A stretch of 64,000 nt of DNA from Shinella sp. H4-D48 (GTDB lineage: Bacteria; Pseudomonadota; Alphaproteobacteria; Rhizobiales; Rhizobiaceae), in contig NZ_CP093337.1 of the NCBI RefSeq assembly GCF_022637395.1, positions 1,162,001-1,226,000 of the forward strand, written 5' to 3'. The stretch's first letter is position 1. Each line of letters starts with the position of its first letter. The notes below the pieces were generated by a model. It was given only the letters and a program-made list of their open reading frames with translations. It made no database searches and had not been told where the DNA came from. A program made the translations under genes and the position numbers. Below, one piece after another: positions 51,214-59,682 of the stretch.

Positions 51214-52863
51214 ATGGCACGTCAATTCATCTATCACATGTCGGGGCTCAACAAGGCCTACGGCGCCAAGAAAATCCTCGAGAACGTCAACCTGTCCTTC
51301 TACCCGGATGCCAAGATCGGTATCCTCGGTCCCAACGGTGCTGGTAAGTCGACCGTTCTGCGCATCATCGCGGGCAAGGACAAGGAATATACCGGTGAAG
51401 CCTGGCTCGCCGAGGGTGCGACCGTCGGTTACCTCGAACAGGAGCCGCAGCTCGATCCGGCCAAGACCGCCTTCGAGAACGTGATGGAAGGCGTGGCCGA
51501 CAAGCAGGCCGTTCTCGACCGTTACAACGAACTGATGATGAACTATTCCGACGAGACGGCGGATGAGGGCGCCAAGCTCCAGGACATCATCGACAGCCAG
51601 AACCTCTGGGACCTCGAGCAGCAGGTCGAGATGGCCATGGAGGCGCTGCGCTGCCCGCCGAAGGATTCCGATGTCACGGTGCTGTCGGGTGGTGAGCGCC
51701 GCCGTATCGCGCTCTGCCGCCTGCTTCTGTCGCAGCCGGATCTTCTGCTGCTCGATGAACCGACCAACCACCTCGACGCTGAAACCATTGCGTGGCTGGA
51801 AAAGCATCTGCGCGACTATCCCGGCGCCGTGATGATGATCACCCACGACCGCTACTTCCTCGACAACGTTACGGGCTGGATTCTCGAACTCGACCGCGGC
51901 CGTGGCATTCCCTACGAGGGCAACTACTCCGCATACCTGCAGGCCAAGGCCAAGCGCATGCAGCAGGAATCGCGTGACGAAGCCGGCCGCCAGAAGGCGC
52001 TGTCGCGCGAACAGGAGTGGATCGCCTCCAGCCCGAAGGCCCGCCAGGCCAAGTCCAAGGCCCGTATCAAGGCGTACGAGCAGCTGGTCGATGCCGCCGA
52101 GAACATCCGTCCCGGCGATGCGCAGATCATCATTCCGGTCTCCGAGCGCCTCGGCAATGTGGTCGTCGAGCTTGAAGGCATCAAGAAGGGCTTCGAAGGC
52201 CGCACGCTGATCAACGACCTGTCGATCAAGCTGCCACCGGGCGGCATCGTCGGCATCATCGGGCCGAACGGCGCAGGCAAGTCGACGCTGTTCAAGATGA
52301 TCACCGGCCAGGAGCAGCCGGATGCGGGTTCCATCCGCGTCGGCGACACCGTCCATCTCGGCTATGTCGACCAGAGCCGCGACACGCTCGACCCCAACAA
52401 GACCGTCTGGGAGGAAATCTCCGGCGGTGCGGAAGTCATCAAACTCGGCAAGTTCGACATGAACAGCCGTGCGTATTGTGGCGCCTTCAACTTCAAGGGC
52501 GGCGACCAGCAGCAGAAGGTCGGCAATCTCTCGGGCGGCCAGCGCAACCGCGTGCACCTCGCCAAGATGCTGAAGGCAGGCGGCAATGTGCTGCTGCTCG
52601 ACGAACCGACCAACGACCTCGATACGGAAACGCTGGGTGCACTGGAAAGCGCGCTTGAAAGCTTCGCCGGCTGCGCGATCATCATCAGCCACGATCGCAT
52701 GTTCCTCGATCGTCTCGCGACGCATATTCTTGCCTTCGAAGGTGACGGCCATGTGGAGTGGTTCGAAGGCAACTTCGAAGACTACGAGCAGGACAAGGTC
52801 CGCCGCCTCGGTCCCGATGCCCTCAATCCGGGCAGCCAGTCCTACAAGCGCCTGACGCGCTGA
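51214..52863 (+). CDS. ettA: Energy-dependent translational throttle protein EttA (ABC-F)
   Basis: This 549-residue ABC-F protein binds the ribosomal E site and gates translation by ATP level. Two ABC domains are visible: Walker A GPNGAGKST at about 38-46 and 355-363, signatures LSGGERRRIAL and LSGGQRNRVHL, and Walker B DEPTNHLD and DEPTNDLD. The Arm insertion (AKRMQQESRDEAGRQKALSREQEWI) and the P-site tRNA interaction motif region follow the first domain. Length and composition match EttA/YjjK. A strong terminator follows. Confidence 0.93.
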   Translation: MARQFIYHMSGLNKAYGAKKILENVNLSFYPDAKIGILGPNGAGKSTVLRIIAGKDKEYTGEAWLAEGATVGYLEQEPQLDPAKTAFENVMEGVADKQAVLDRYNELMMNYSDETADEGAKLQDIIDSQNLWDLEQQVEMAMEALRCPPKDSDVTVLSGGERRRIALCRLLLSQPDLLLLDEPTNHLDAETIAWLEKHLRDYPGAVMMITHDRYFLDNVTGWILELDRGRGIPYEGNYSAYLQAKAKRMQQESRDEAGRQKALSREQEWIASSPKARQAKSKARIKAYEQLVDAAENIRPGDAQIIIPVSERLGNVVVELEGIKKGFEGRTLINDLSIKLPPGGIVGIIGPNGAGKSTLFKMITGQEQPDAGSIRVGDTVHLGYVDQSRDTLDPNKTVWEEISGGAEVIKLGKFDMNSRAYCGAFNFKGGDQQQKVGNLSGGQRNRVHLAKMLKAGGNVLLLDEPTNDLDTETLGALESALESFAGCAIIISHDRMFLDRLATHILAFEGDGHVEWFEGNFEDYEQDKVRRLGPDALNPGSQSYKRLTR

Positions 52864-52883
52864 TAACTGGTGCCAGCGAGCTT

Positions 52884-52914
52884 GAAAAACCCCGGTTCTC
52901 CGGGGTTTTTCTTT
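52884..52914 (+). terminator. Rho-independent terminator after ettA
   Basis: Stem AAAAACCCCGG / CCGGGGTTTTT with loop TTCT, followed by CTTTG. It starts about 20 bases after the ettA stop and is near-symmetric, so it may also work for the other strand. Confidence 0.92.
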
Positions 52915-53034
52915 GCCGCCATTAATGGGAAGATCAGTATGCAGCGGTTCACTGCTTTTCCTGCGTGCGGACGCCGGGGCCGGACCGGCGGAACTAGTTC
53001 CCATAGATTGGCTCTTGCAACGGCCAAGTTAATC

Positions 53035-53054
53035 ACATAAACATATCTTTATGT
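53035..53054. promoter_or_regulatory. 20-base palindromic operator before the ArsR-methyltransferase gene
   Basis: Perfect arms ACATAAA and TTTATGT flank a CATATC core. The repeat ends 16 bases before the start codon of the ArsR-type regulator, the place for autoregulation. AT-rich palindromes of this length suit ArsR-family dimers. SahR-type regulators of methionine genes use comparable sites. Confidence 0.7.
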
Positions 53055-53070
53055 CTTGATTGGAAAAGCC

Positions 53071-54078
53071 ATGGGCGACGCGCAGAAACTCGGACTTGAT
53101 GACATCGTGGAGATCCTGAAGGCCGCCGGCGAGCCGACGCGCCTTCGGCTGCTTGCGCTGCTTTCCCATGGCGACCTGACCGTGACCGACCTGACCGACA
53201 TTCTCGGCCAGTCGCAGCCGCGTATTTCACGTCACCTGAAGCTTCTCGCCGAAGCCGGGCTTGTCGACCGGTATCAGGAAGGGGCGTGGGCCTTCTTCCG
53301 GCTCAGCCAGGGCGGTGCGGCCGTTGCACTGGCGCGGCGTCTGCTGGAGACGGCCGATGAGGCGGATGCGGTTCTGGCGCGTGACGACGAGCGGCTGCGG
53401 GTGCTGAAAAAGGTGCGTGCCGACAAGGCGCAGGCCTATTTCAGCCGCAACGCGGCCGACTGGGATGCGATGCGCCGCCTCCATGTCAGCGATGCGGAAG
53501 TGGAGGCGAAGCTTGCCGCGATGATCGGCACCGAGCCGGTCGATGCCTTTCTCGATCTCGGAACGGGAACGGGCCGCATTCTCCAGCTCTTCGAAGGGCT
53601 TTACCAGCGCGGCGTCGGTGTCGATGCCAGCCGTGACATGCTGGCGGTGGCGCGTGCCAACCTCGACCGCGCGGGCATCACGAAAGCATCCATCCGCCAC
53701 GGCGACATCTTCAACCTGCCGCTCGAGCGCGACGAGTTCGACGTGGTGACGATCCACCAGGTGCTGCACTTCCTCGAGGAGCCCGAGGCGGCCATCGTGG
53801 AAGCGGCGCGCATGCTGGCACCGGGCGGACGCCTCGCCATCATAGACCTTGCGCCGCACGGCCTGGAGCATCTCAGAGACGACCACGCCCATATCCGCCT
53901 CGGTTTCTCGCACCAGATCCTTGCGGACTGGATGGAGAAGGTAGGGCTGGATGTCGAGGAGATCGTCGATCTGAAACCGGCGCATTCGGCTGCCGATGCG
54001 CTGACCGTGACCATATGGCTTGCCCGCGACCGGCGTGAACCGGCGGCCGGCAAGATTGCAGTTCGCAGAAGGAGTTGA
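53071..54078 (+). CDS. ArsR-family regulator fused to a SAM-dependent methyltransferase domain (SahR-like)
   Basis: This 335-residue protein has an ArsR winged HTH (residues about 8-95; LRLLALLSHGDLTVTDLTDILGQSQPRISRHLKLLAEAGLV) and a class I methyltransferase domain (about 140-320; DLGTGTGRILQLFEG, APGGRLAIIDLAPHG). SahR, an S-adenosyl-homocysteine-responsive repressor of methionine-cycle genes in Proteobacteria, has this fused layout. metF follows after one base, which supports a role in methionine/SAM control. No metal-binding Cys motif of arsenic sensors is seen. The ATG at 53071 follows GGAAAAG and a palindromic operator at 53035-53054. Whether the methyltransferase part is catalytic or only binds SAM/SAH is unknown. 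Confidence 0.85.
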   Translation: MGDAQKLGLDDIVEILKAAGEPTRLRLLALLSHGDLTVTDLTDILGQSQPRISRHLKLLAEAGLVDRYQEGAWAFFRLSQGGAAVALARRLLETADEADAVLARDDERLRVLKKVRADKAQAYFSRNAADWDAMRRLHVSDAEVEAKLAAMIGTEPVDAFLDLGTGTGRILQLFEGLYQRGVGVDASRDMLAVARANLDRAGITKASIRHGDIFNLPLERDEFDVVTIHQVLHFLEEPEAAIVEAARMLAPGGRLAIIDLAPHGLEHLRDDHAHIRLGFSHQILADWMEKVGLDVEEIVDLKPAHSAADALTVTIWLARDRREPAAGKIAVRRRS

Positions 54079-54079
54079 C

Positions 54080-54985
54080 ATGACCAAGGCGACCGACAGC
54101 CCGTCCCGCAGGGATATCCGCCTGTCTTTCGAGTTCTTCCCGCCCAAGACGGCGGAAGCGGAAAAGCAGCTATGGGAAACGGCTACGCAGCTTTCGGCCT
54201 ATGACCCGGCCTTCCTTTCGGTGACCTACGGTGCCGGCGGTTCCACCAAGGCGCCGACGCTGGCGACGGTGCGTCATCTCCTCAGGATGGGGCTGCCTGC
54301 CGCCTCGCATCTCACCTGCGTCGGTGCGACGAAGGATGAGGTCAATGCCGTCGTTGCGGAGTTCCAGGCCATCGGCGTCAAGCATTTCGTGGCGCTGCGC
54401 GGCGATCCGCCGGGCGGCGTGGGCACGGCCTACCAGCCGCATCCGGGCGGCTATGCGAACGCGGCGGAACTGGTCGCCGGGTTGCGCGGCCTTGCCGATT
54501 TCGAGGTCTCTGTCTCCGCCTATCCTGAAAAGCATCCGCAAAGCCCCGATGTCACGGCTGATATCGACATGCTCAAGCGCAAGGTCGATGCGGGCGCGAC
54601 ACGGGCGCTGACACAGTTCTTCTTCGAAAACGACCAGTTCGAACGCTACCTGGAGCGTGTCCGCCGGGCCGGCATCACTATCCCGATCGTGCCGGGCCTG
54701 CTGCCGGTGCACAATCTTTCTCAGGTGCAGAAATTCGCTGGAATGTGCGGTGCCACGGTGCCGGCATGGCTCGCCGAGCGGCTGTCGCCTGTCGACGAGA
54801 ACCCGCAGGAGCGTATGGCAGTCGCCGTGGAACTCGCCGTGCGCCAACTCGAGGATCTCGTGGCACGCGGCGTCGATGAATTCCACTTCTATACGATGAA
54901 CCGCGCCAATCTCGTGTCAGCGGTCTGCGACGGCGCGGGGCTCGCGAAGATCGACCGTCGTCCGGCTGCCGGCGCCGCGGCCTGA
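54080..54985 (+). CDS. metF: 5,10-methylenetetrahydrofolate reductase
   Basis: This 301-residue FAD enzyme reduces methylenetetrahydrofolate to 5-methyltetrahydrofolate, the methyl donor for methionine synthesis. Family features are RLSFEFFPPKTAEAEKQLWETA, SVTYGAGGSTKAPTLATV, FVALRGDPPGG and DAGATRALTQFFFENDQFERYL. The TIM-barrel and length are typical. An AGGAG site lies before the ATG at 54080, one base after the regulator stop. Confidence 0.94.
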   Translation: MTKATDSPSRRDIRLSFEFFPPKTAEAEKQLWETATQLSAYDPAFLSVTYGAGGSTKAPTLATVRHLLRMGLPAASHLTCVGATKDEVNAVVAEFQAIGVKHFVALRGDPPGGVGTAYQPHPGGYANAAELVAGLRGLADFEVSVSAYPEKHPQSPDVTADIDMLKRKVDAGATRALTQFFFENDQFERYLERVRRAGITIPIVPGLLPVHNLSQVQKFAGMCGATVPAWLAERLSPVDENPQERMAVAVELAVRQLEDLVARGVDEFHFYTMNRANLVSAVCDGAGLAKIDRRPAAGAAA

Positions 54986-55011
54986 ACAAAAGCTCACTTA
55001 TCCCCCAAATG

Positions 55012-55049
55012 AAAAATGCATGGCACCGTCTCCGGGGCCATGCATTTTT
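55012..55049. terminator. Bidirectional terminator after metF
   Basis: A long symmetric stem AAAAATGCATGGC / GCCATGCATTTTT around a GC-rich loop, with T-runs on both strands. It ends metF on the plus strand and the microprotein gene on the minus strand. Confidence 0.88.
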
Positions 55050-55112
55050 CCAAAAGGTTCGGGTAGGGATTTCTGGTTTGTAGCCTGCCGCTCGGGTTTC
55101 GCTTGTATCGCC

Positions 55113-55190
55113 TCAGATGAAGATCATCGTTGCGATGAAGAGGAATGCTGCACCGATCATCAGAACATTCAAGGAATGTGTGAGTCCCAT
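55113..55190 (-). CDS. 25-residue hydrophobic membrane microprotein
   Basis: A complete frame with an ideal ribosome-binding site (AAGGAGG, 5 bases before the ATG) encodes 25 residues. After a short polar start (MGLTHS) the rest is one hydrophobic helix (LNVLMIGAAFLFIATMIFI), enough to cross the membrane. It is followed by the shared terminator at 55012-55049. I do not know its function. Small single-helix proteins of this kind often regulate or stabilise membrane complexes. Coding status rests on the ribosome-binding site, composition and terminator. Confidence 0.72.
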   Translation of the reverse strand: MGLTHSLNVLMIGAAFLFIATMIFI

Positions 55191-55469
55191 GGCGACCTCC
55201 TTGCGTTAACTGTTCGATATTACGACCGAAAAAACCGGATTGAAAAGGTGTTTTGTTGCTGCGTTGCAACATTCGTACTTTGGCAGTCGGTTATTCACAG
55301 GTCTAACGCATTGTAATTTTTGCGCAAAAGAACCCGCCACAAAAATTTCACAATCCCTACCAGATGACGAATGCCGGCAATGTTCATTTACCAGTATGGC
55401 GCAACCGTGGCGTCGCAAGGCTGCATATTCCGCAAAAACGGCCGTGAAAGCCCTTTGTTCCGGAGGGAA
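55191..55469. promoter_or_regulatory. 279-base A+T-richer region upstream of the microprotein gene
   Basis: This stretch has noticeably lower GC than its surroundings and lies between the microprotein start and the end of the second EamA gene. It should hold the promoter of the microprotein. I saw no additional gene with a ribosome-binding site. Confidence 0.4.
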
Positions 55470-56405
55470 TTAACGTTTTGGAAACCGGGCAAGGAGGCGG
55501 CCGTCTAGAACGACGAGGCCGAGCAGGACCAGCGCCATTCCCAGCATTCCGAGCATCGTGAGCCGCTCGCCAAGGAACACCGCGCCGAGCACAATCGCGC
55601 TGGGCGGCACCAGCAGGGTAACGAGAGAGGTGTTGGTGGCTCCGGCCGCCGCCATGATTCGGAAATAAAGGATATATCCGTAGGCCGTGGAAAGAAGCGC
55701 CAGCGCCAGAACAGCGAGGATGGCGCCGGTTGGGGGCAGGGGAAGCTGCCAGGGCGCGTCGATGGCGAGCGAGACCGGCAGCATGAGCAATGTAGAAGCC
55801 GTCAGTTGCCCGGCTGCGATGACCGGCGGGGCGGTGCCGCGGAAACGCTTGCCGTAAGTCGCGGCGAAACCGTAGGACACGGCGGCGAGCACGGGAAGGA
55901 CGACGGCCCAGAGCGGCGGGCCGCTGTCGCCGGTGAACGGCGCAAGCGCACGTGGGCCGATGAGGACGGCGGTGCCGGCAAGGCCGATGAGGCAACCCGC
56001 GATCTTTGCGGGCGAAAGCTTCTCGTCCGCAGTCATCCGGTTGGCGATGAGCACGGTGAAGATCGGCGTCGTCGCATTGAGGATGGAGGCGAGGCCGGCG
56101 CCGATCTGCGTCTGGCCGAGAAAGATCAGCATATGCGGCACGGCATTGTTGATGAGGCCGAGCAACAGGAAGGAGCGCCAGCGGGCGCGCAGCGTGGCAT
56201 AGATCGAAAAGCGGCCGGCAATGTAGATGTGCAGGGCGATGGCGGCGATGGCCACGCGCAGCAGGACCAGCGTCGCCGGCGGCACATGGGGAACCGCCAC
56301 GCGCGCGAAGAAGAACGAACCGCCCCAGATGAGGCCAAGCAGGCTCAAAAGCCCCCATGTGGCTGCAGACATGCGCGTCGAAGCCGGTGATGCCTGCTGT
56401 TCCAT
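55470..56405 (-). CDS. EamA-family (DMT) transporter
   Basis: This 311-residue protein has ten predicted helices in two EamA repeats, including WGLLSLLGLIWGGSFFFARVAV near the N-terminus and LVTLLVPPSAIVLGAVFLGERLT near 265. The type is that of amino-acid or metabolite exporters of the RhaT/YdcZ-like group. The ATG at 56405 is the usual family start; a TTG 12 bases upstream is also in frame. Confidence 0.84.
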   Translation of the reverse strand: MEQQASPASTRMSAATWGLLSLLGLIWGGSFFFARVAVPHVPPATLVLLRVAIAAIALHIYIAGRFSIYATLRARWRSFLLLGLINNAVPHMLIFLGQTQIGAGLASILNATTPIFTVLIANRMTADEKLSPAKIAGCLIGLAGTAVLIGPRALAPFTGDSGPPLWAVVLPVLAAVSYGFAATYGKRFRGTAPPVIAAGQLTASTLLMLPVSLAIDAPWQLPLPPTGAILAVLALALLSTAYGYILYFRIMAAAGATNTSLVTLLVPPSAIVLGAVFLGERLTMLGMLGMALVLLGLVVLDGRLLARFPKR

Positions 56406-56520
56406 CGGATGTTCCAAGCGTCAGGATGAAAATGAAGCGGCGCCGCCGGTCTCGGCCGGTAGCGCCGCTCAGGTCTTCAAAGTCCTAGCGCACGGGATGG
56501 CGCCACGCCACCCGATTTCG

Positions 56521-57717
56521 TCAGAGCGCGGCGAGCAGGGCCGGCGTCGCCCAGCCATCGGCGGGCATGCCGAGGCGCAGCTGTTCTTTCTGGATGGCCG
56601 CGCGCGTGCCGGAGCCGAGAATGCCGTCGATCTTGCCGACATCGTGGCCATGGGCCTGCAGCTTCGTCTGAAGCTCCTTCATGGCGTCGCCGGACAGGCC
56701 TTCCTCGGGCATGCCGCGCTCATAGGGCGGGGCACCGGCCAGGCGCGTGGCGAAATAGGCCGCCGACGTCGTGTAGATGAAGGACTGGTTCCAGGCGAGG
56801 TAGATATTGAAGTTCGGATAGGTGATGAAAGCGGGGCCCTTGCGGCCCTGCGGCAGCACGAGCGAGGCTTCGAGATTGCCGAAGGAGGTATCGCCGTCGC
56901 GCGGCTTCACACCAAGGGCAAACCAGTCCGATGCTTTCATGCCCGGCTGGAGACCCGTCTTTTCGAAGGGCAGGGCATCGGGAACGGACACTTCCTGGAT
57001 CCACGGCTGACCCTTTACGAAGCCGAGATGCTGGATGAATTTCGCGGCCGTGAGGATCGCGTCGGGCGCGCTCTGCTTGACATTGATGTGGTTGTCGCCG
57101 TCGCCGTCGATCCCGAATTCGATGATGTCCTTCGGCAGCATCTGCACCTGACCGATCTCGCCGGCCCAGGCGCCCGTCGTGCCGTTCGGGTCGAGGTCGC
57201 CGTGACCGACCATCTCGACGGCAGCGATCAGCTGCGGACGGAAGAGTTCGGGGCGGCGGCAGTCATGCGAGAGGGTGACGAGCGCGTTGCGGGTGTTGAA
57301 ATCGCCCTGCACTGCGCCGAAATCCGTCTCCATGGCCCAGAAAGCGGCAATAACGGGGCCGGGAACGCCGAATTCCTGCTCGGCGCGGCCGAACACCGAA
57401 GACAGGTCGCTCAGCTTCTTGCGACCAATATCGAGGCGCGACTGGCTGACCGTGCGCTTGGAGAATTCAAGAAAGGTCTGGCGGAAGACGCCCTGCGCGC
57501 GGTCGCGCGACAGGACCTTCTGGTCGATGGCGGCGCCGGCAAGCGCGCGGTCGGCCACATCGGCGGAGACACCGTGTGTCAATGCTTCGGCCTTCACGCC
57601 CTGAAGAAAGGCGTCGAGATCGCCGCCGCAGGCCGTTGCCGTCTGGGCCTGCGCGCCGCCGGCCAGCAGGAAGGCCGTCAGGCCCGCTGCGAGTGTCGTC
57701 TTCAGGTTCTGCCGCAT
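56521..57717 (-). CDS. Lytic murein transglycosylase (MltB family) with peptidoglycan-binding domain
   Basis: This 398-residue periplasmic enzyme cleaves peptidoglycan glycan strands to 1,6-anhydro ends. The signal peptide (about 1-24) ends GGAQAQ. The MltB-type SLT domain (about 30-320) has the catalytic Glu in AAFWAMETDFGAVQGDFNT and the GEIGQVQMLPKDIIEFG stretch. A PG_binding_1 domain closes the protein (LQAHGHDVGKIDGILGSGTRAAIQ, about 340-395). The ATG at 57717 has AAGGAGC 6 bases before it. Confidence 0.9.
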   Translation of the reverse strand: MRQNLKTTLAAGLTAFLLAGGAQAQTATACGGDLDAFLQGVKAEALTHGVSADVADRALAGAAIDQKVLSRDRAQGVFRQTFLEFSKRTVSQSRLDIGRKKLSDLSSVFGRAEQEFGVPGPVIAAFWAMETDFGAVQGDFNTRNALVTLSHDCRRPELFRPQLIAAVEMVGHGDLDPNGTTGAWAGEIGQVQMLPKDIIEFGIDGDGDNHINVKQSAPDAILTAAKFIQHLGFVKGQPWIQEVSVPDALPFEKTGLQPGMKASDWFALGVKPRDGDTSFGNLEASLVLPQGRKGPAFITYPNFNIYLAWNQSFIYTTSAAYFATRLAGAPPYERGMPEEGLSGDAMKELQTKLQAHGHDVGKIDGILGSGTRAAIQKEQLRLGMPADGWATPALLAAL

Positions 57718-57844
57718 CTGGTGCTCCTTGGGTCCGCTGCCCTTCTGTAACATAGGGCGGCTGTCTCAGATGAATGTGACGGAAGCAAGAAGAAAAAGGC
57801 AAGCCAGAAGGCTCGCCGTTATTTCCCTCGTCAGTGTTGCGTCG

Positions 57845-58624
57845 TCAGCGGGAAACGGAGGCGACCCACTTGTTCCAGTTCTTTGCGGAACCGGCGAAGA
57901 CGTTGATATCGGTGTTGCCGGAAAGGCCGGGCACGACGCCGGTCGAGGTATATTGCCAGAACGCCCACTTGCGCGCCGGGTAGATGTTTTCCGGGTGGTT
58001 GGCGACCGAGCGTAGCCAAAAGTGATAGCCCTCGAAATGACCGACGAGATTGTCGCGGTGGAAATCCACGGTCGTGTAGATGATCGGCCGCTTGCCGTAA
58101 TGGGCTTCCAGGCGGTCCATGAAGCGTTTCAAGACCGTGCGCACCTCGTCCGCCGGTGGGCGCAGTTTGCATGTCGGCGAGGCCGCGTTCCATTCGGCGT
58201 CCAGAACCGGAGGGAGGTGCACGGCCTCCTTCGGCACATTGGCAATGAACCAGTCCGCCTGCGCATCGGCCGTCGAGCAGAAATAGTAGAAATGGTAGGG
58301 CGCGTGAGCGACGCCTGCGGCCTTCGCGCCGCGCCAATATTCCGTAAAGCGGCTGTCGAGACGGTCCGTGCCTTCGGTGGCCTTCAGGAAGGCGAAGGAA
58401 ACCCCGCCTGCCTTGGCGGCGCGCCAGTCGATATCGCCGTTCCATTTGGAGACGTCGATGCCGTGGACCTCGTGACGATGCGGATTGCGGGCGCCGAAAT
58501 CCTGCGGATCCTTGTCCTCGAAGCGCGGCGGCACGGAAGACGTGACCCCGAGATCGTAGTCGGTGGTGGAGCAGGATGTGGCGAGAAGGGCGAGCGGCAG
58601 GAGGGCCAGAATGAGCCGACGCAT
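57845..58624 (-). CDS. GH25-family lysozyme, predicted lipoprotein
   Basis: This 259-residue muramidase has a lipoprotein signal ending LLATSC near residue 18. The GH25 domain (about 50-255) shows HGIDVSKWNGDIDW, DAEWNAASPTCKLRPPADEV with the catalytic acids, and WAFWQYTSTGVV. It is a paralogue of the lysozyme at 21693 but lacks its long linker. It lies just after the MltB gene on the same strand but reads away from its own promoter near 58650. Confidence 0.88.
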   Translation of the reverse strand: MRRLILALLPLALLATSCSTTDYDLGVTSSVPPRFEDKDPQDFGARNPHRHEVHGIDVSKWNGDIDWRAAKAGGVSFAFLKATEGTDRLDSRFTEYWRGAKAAGVAHAPYHFYYFCSTADAQADWFIANVPKEAVHLPPVLDAEWNAASPTCKLRPPADEVRTVLKRFMDRLEAHYGKRPIIYTTVDFHRDNLVGHFEGYHFWLRSVANHPENIYPARKWAFWQYTSTGVVPGLSGNTDINVFAGSAKNWNKWVASVSR

Positions 58625-58748
58625 GTGTGTCCCGTTGTTACGCGTTTACCGATCCTGCCTCGAAAGGGGCGGAGCGTAAAGAGCAGCGCGCGAGACGGGC
58701 TCACGACCTATCGCATATTCTGGTAAAATTACGGTTAGCAGAGCGTTA

Positions 58749-58774
58749 AGCCGGGGCGATGGACCGCCCCGGCT
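58749..58774 (-). terminator. Terminator hairpin after the porin gene
   Basis: Stem AGCCGGGGCG / CGCCCCGGCT with a 6-base loop, about 7 bases after the stop at 58781; on the minus strand it is followed by TTAACGC, so the T-run is short. Confidence 0.7.
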
Positions 58775-58780
58775 TCAACC

Positions 58781-59449
58781 TCAGAATTTCATGCTAACGC
58801 CAAGCATAACAGAATGGGACGTGACGTCGCCCTTCAGGCCCTGCGCGTCGAAGACGTCGGACTTGCCATAATCGCTGTAGCGATATTCAAGTCGGCCGAC
58901 CACCGAATCGGTGAAAGCCTGCTCCACGCCGGCACCGATCGTCCAGCCATGGAGCGTGTCCTTTTCCCGAACGCCCGTCGTCTCGTTCTCTAGGGCCGCA
59001 TTGGTAAAGGCATAACCGCCTGTACCGTAGATCAGGGTTCGATCAATAGCGTAACCGACGCGGGCCCGGACCGAACCACCCCACAGGGTTTCTGCTTTCA
59101 GCGTATCGCCGCCGACATCGAAGCGCTCGTCGTTGAAGTCGCGCTTGACGTCCGCTTCGACACCGTAGACGAATCCGTTATTGAAGAAGTTATAGCCCGC
59201 ATAAGCGCCGACGGCCCAACCGTTCAAATCTTGGTCGATTAATGTGGTGCCGGCGGCGGAATATTCCGCGTTTGACCACCCATAGCCGGTGTTCACACCG
59301 ACGTAGAAGCCGCCCCAGTCATAGACGCCGGCGACTTCCGTGATTGGCGTTTCCATAGGCGGTTCGGCGACCGCCATATCGGCGGCGAATGCCGGCAGTG
59401 CGCCAGCGGTTGCAATGATGCCTGCGGCACCGAGGATCATGGATTTCAT
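58781..59449 (-). CDS. Outer membrane beta-barrel protein (Omp25/31-type)
   Basis: This 222-residue protein has a Sec signal (about 1-22, cut after AFA) and an eight-strand barrel of the OmpA-like porin family common in Rhizobiales. Typical stretches are YDWGGFYVGVNTGYGWSN near residue 43, GYAIDRTLIYGTGGYAF, and a terminal strand ending SVMLGVSMKF with C-terminal Phe, the usual barrel-assembly signal. It has its own terminator and probable promoter upstream of 59460. Confidence 0.88.
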   Translation of the reverse strand: MKSMILGAAGIIATAGALPAFAADMAVAEPPMETPITEVAGVYDWGGFYVGVNTGYGWSNAEYSAAGTTLIDQDLNGWAVGAYAGYNFFNNGFVYGVEADVKRDFNDERFDVGGDTLKAETLWGGSVRARVGYAIDRTLIYGTGGYAFTNAALENETTGVREKDTLHGWTIGAGVEQAFTDSVVGRLEYRYSDYGKSDVFDAQGLKGDVTSHSVMLGVSMKF

Positions 59450-59682
59450 GTAAGGGTCCTTCCCACTCTATGGTCGCGCGAAGCCCCGCACGCGAATGAC
59501 AACACCCCCCAAACGCCCGATTGACGGCTTGGTTCCGAGAAAAATTACCCCCGTTAATTCTTGTGATGCGAACGCCAATACACTCTTAACACTCTGTCAT
59601 CCTTTGTCCGCTAGAACCGTGATGCGCCGATATGTGGCTGGGCGCGTCCTGTTGTCATGATAACAACGGTTTAGGGTGCATG

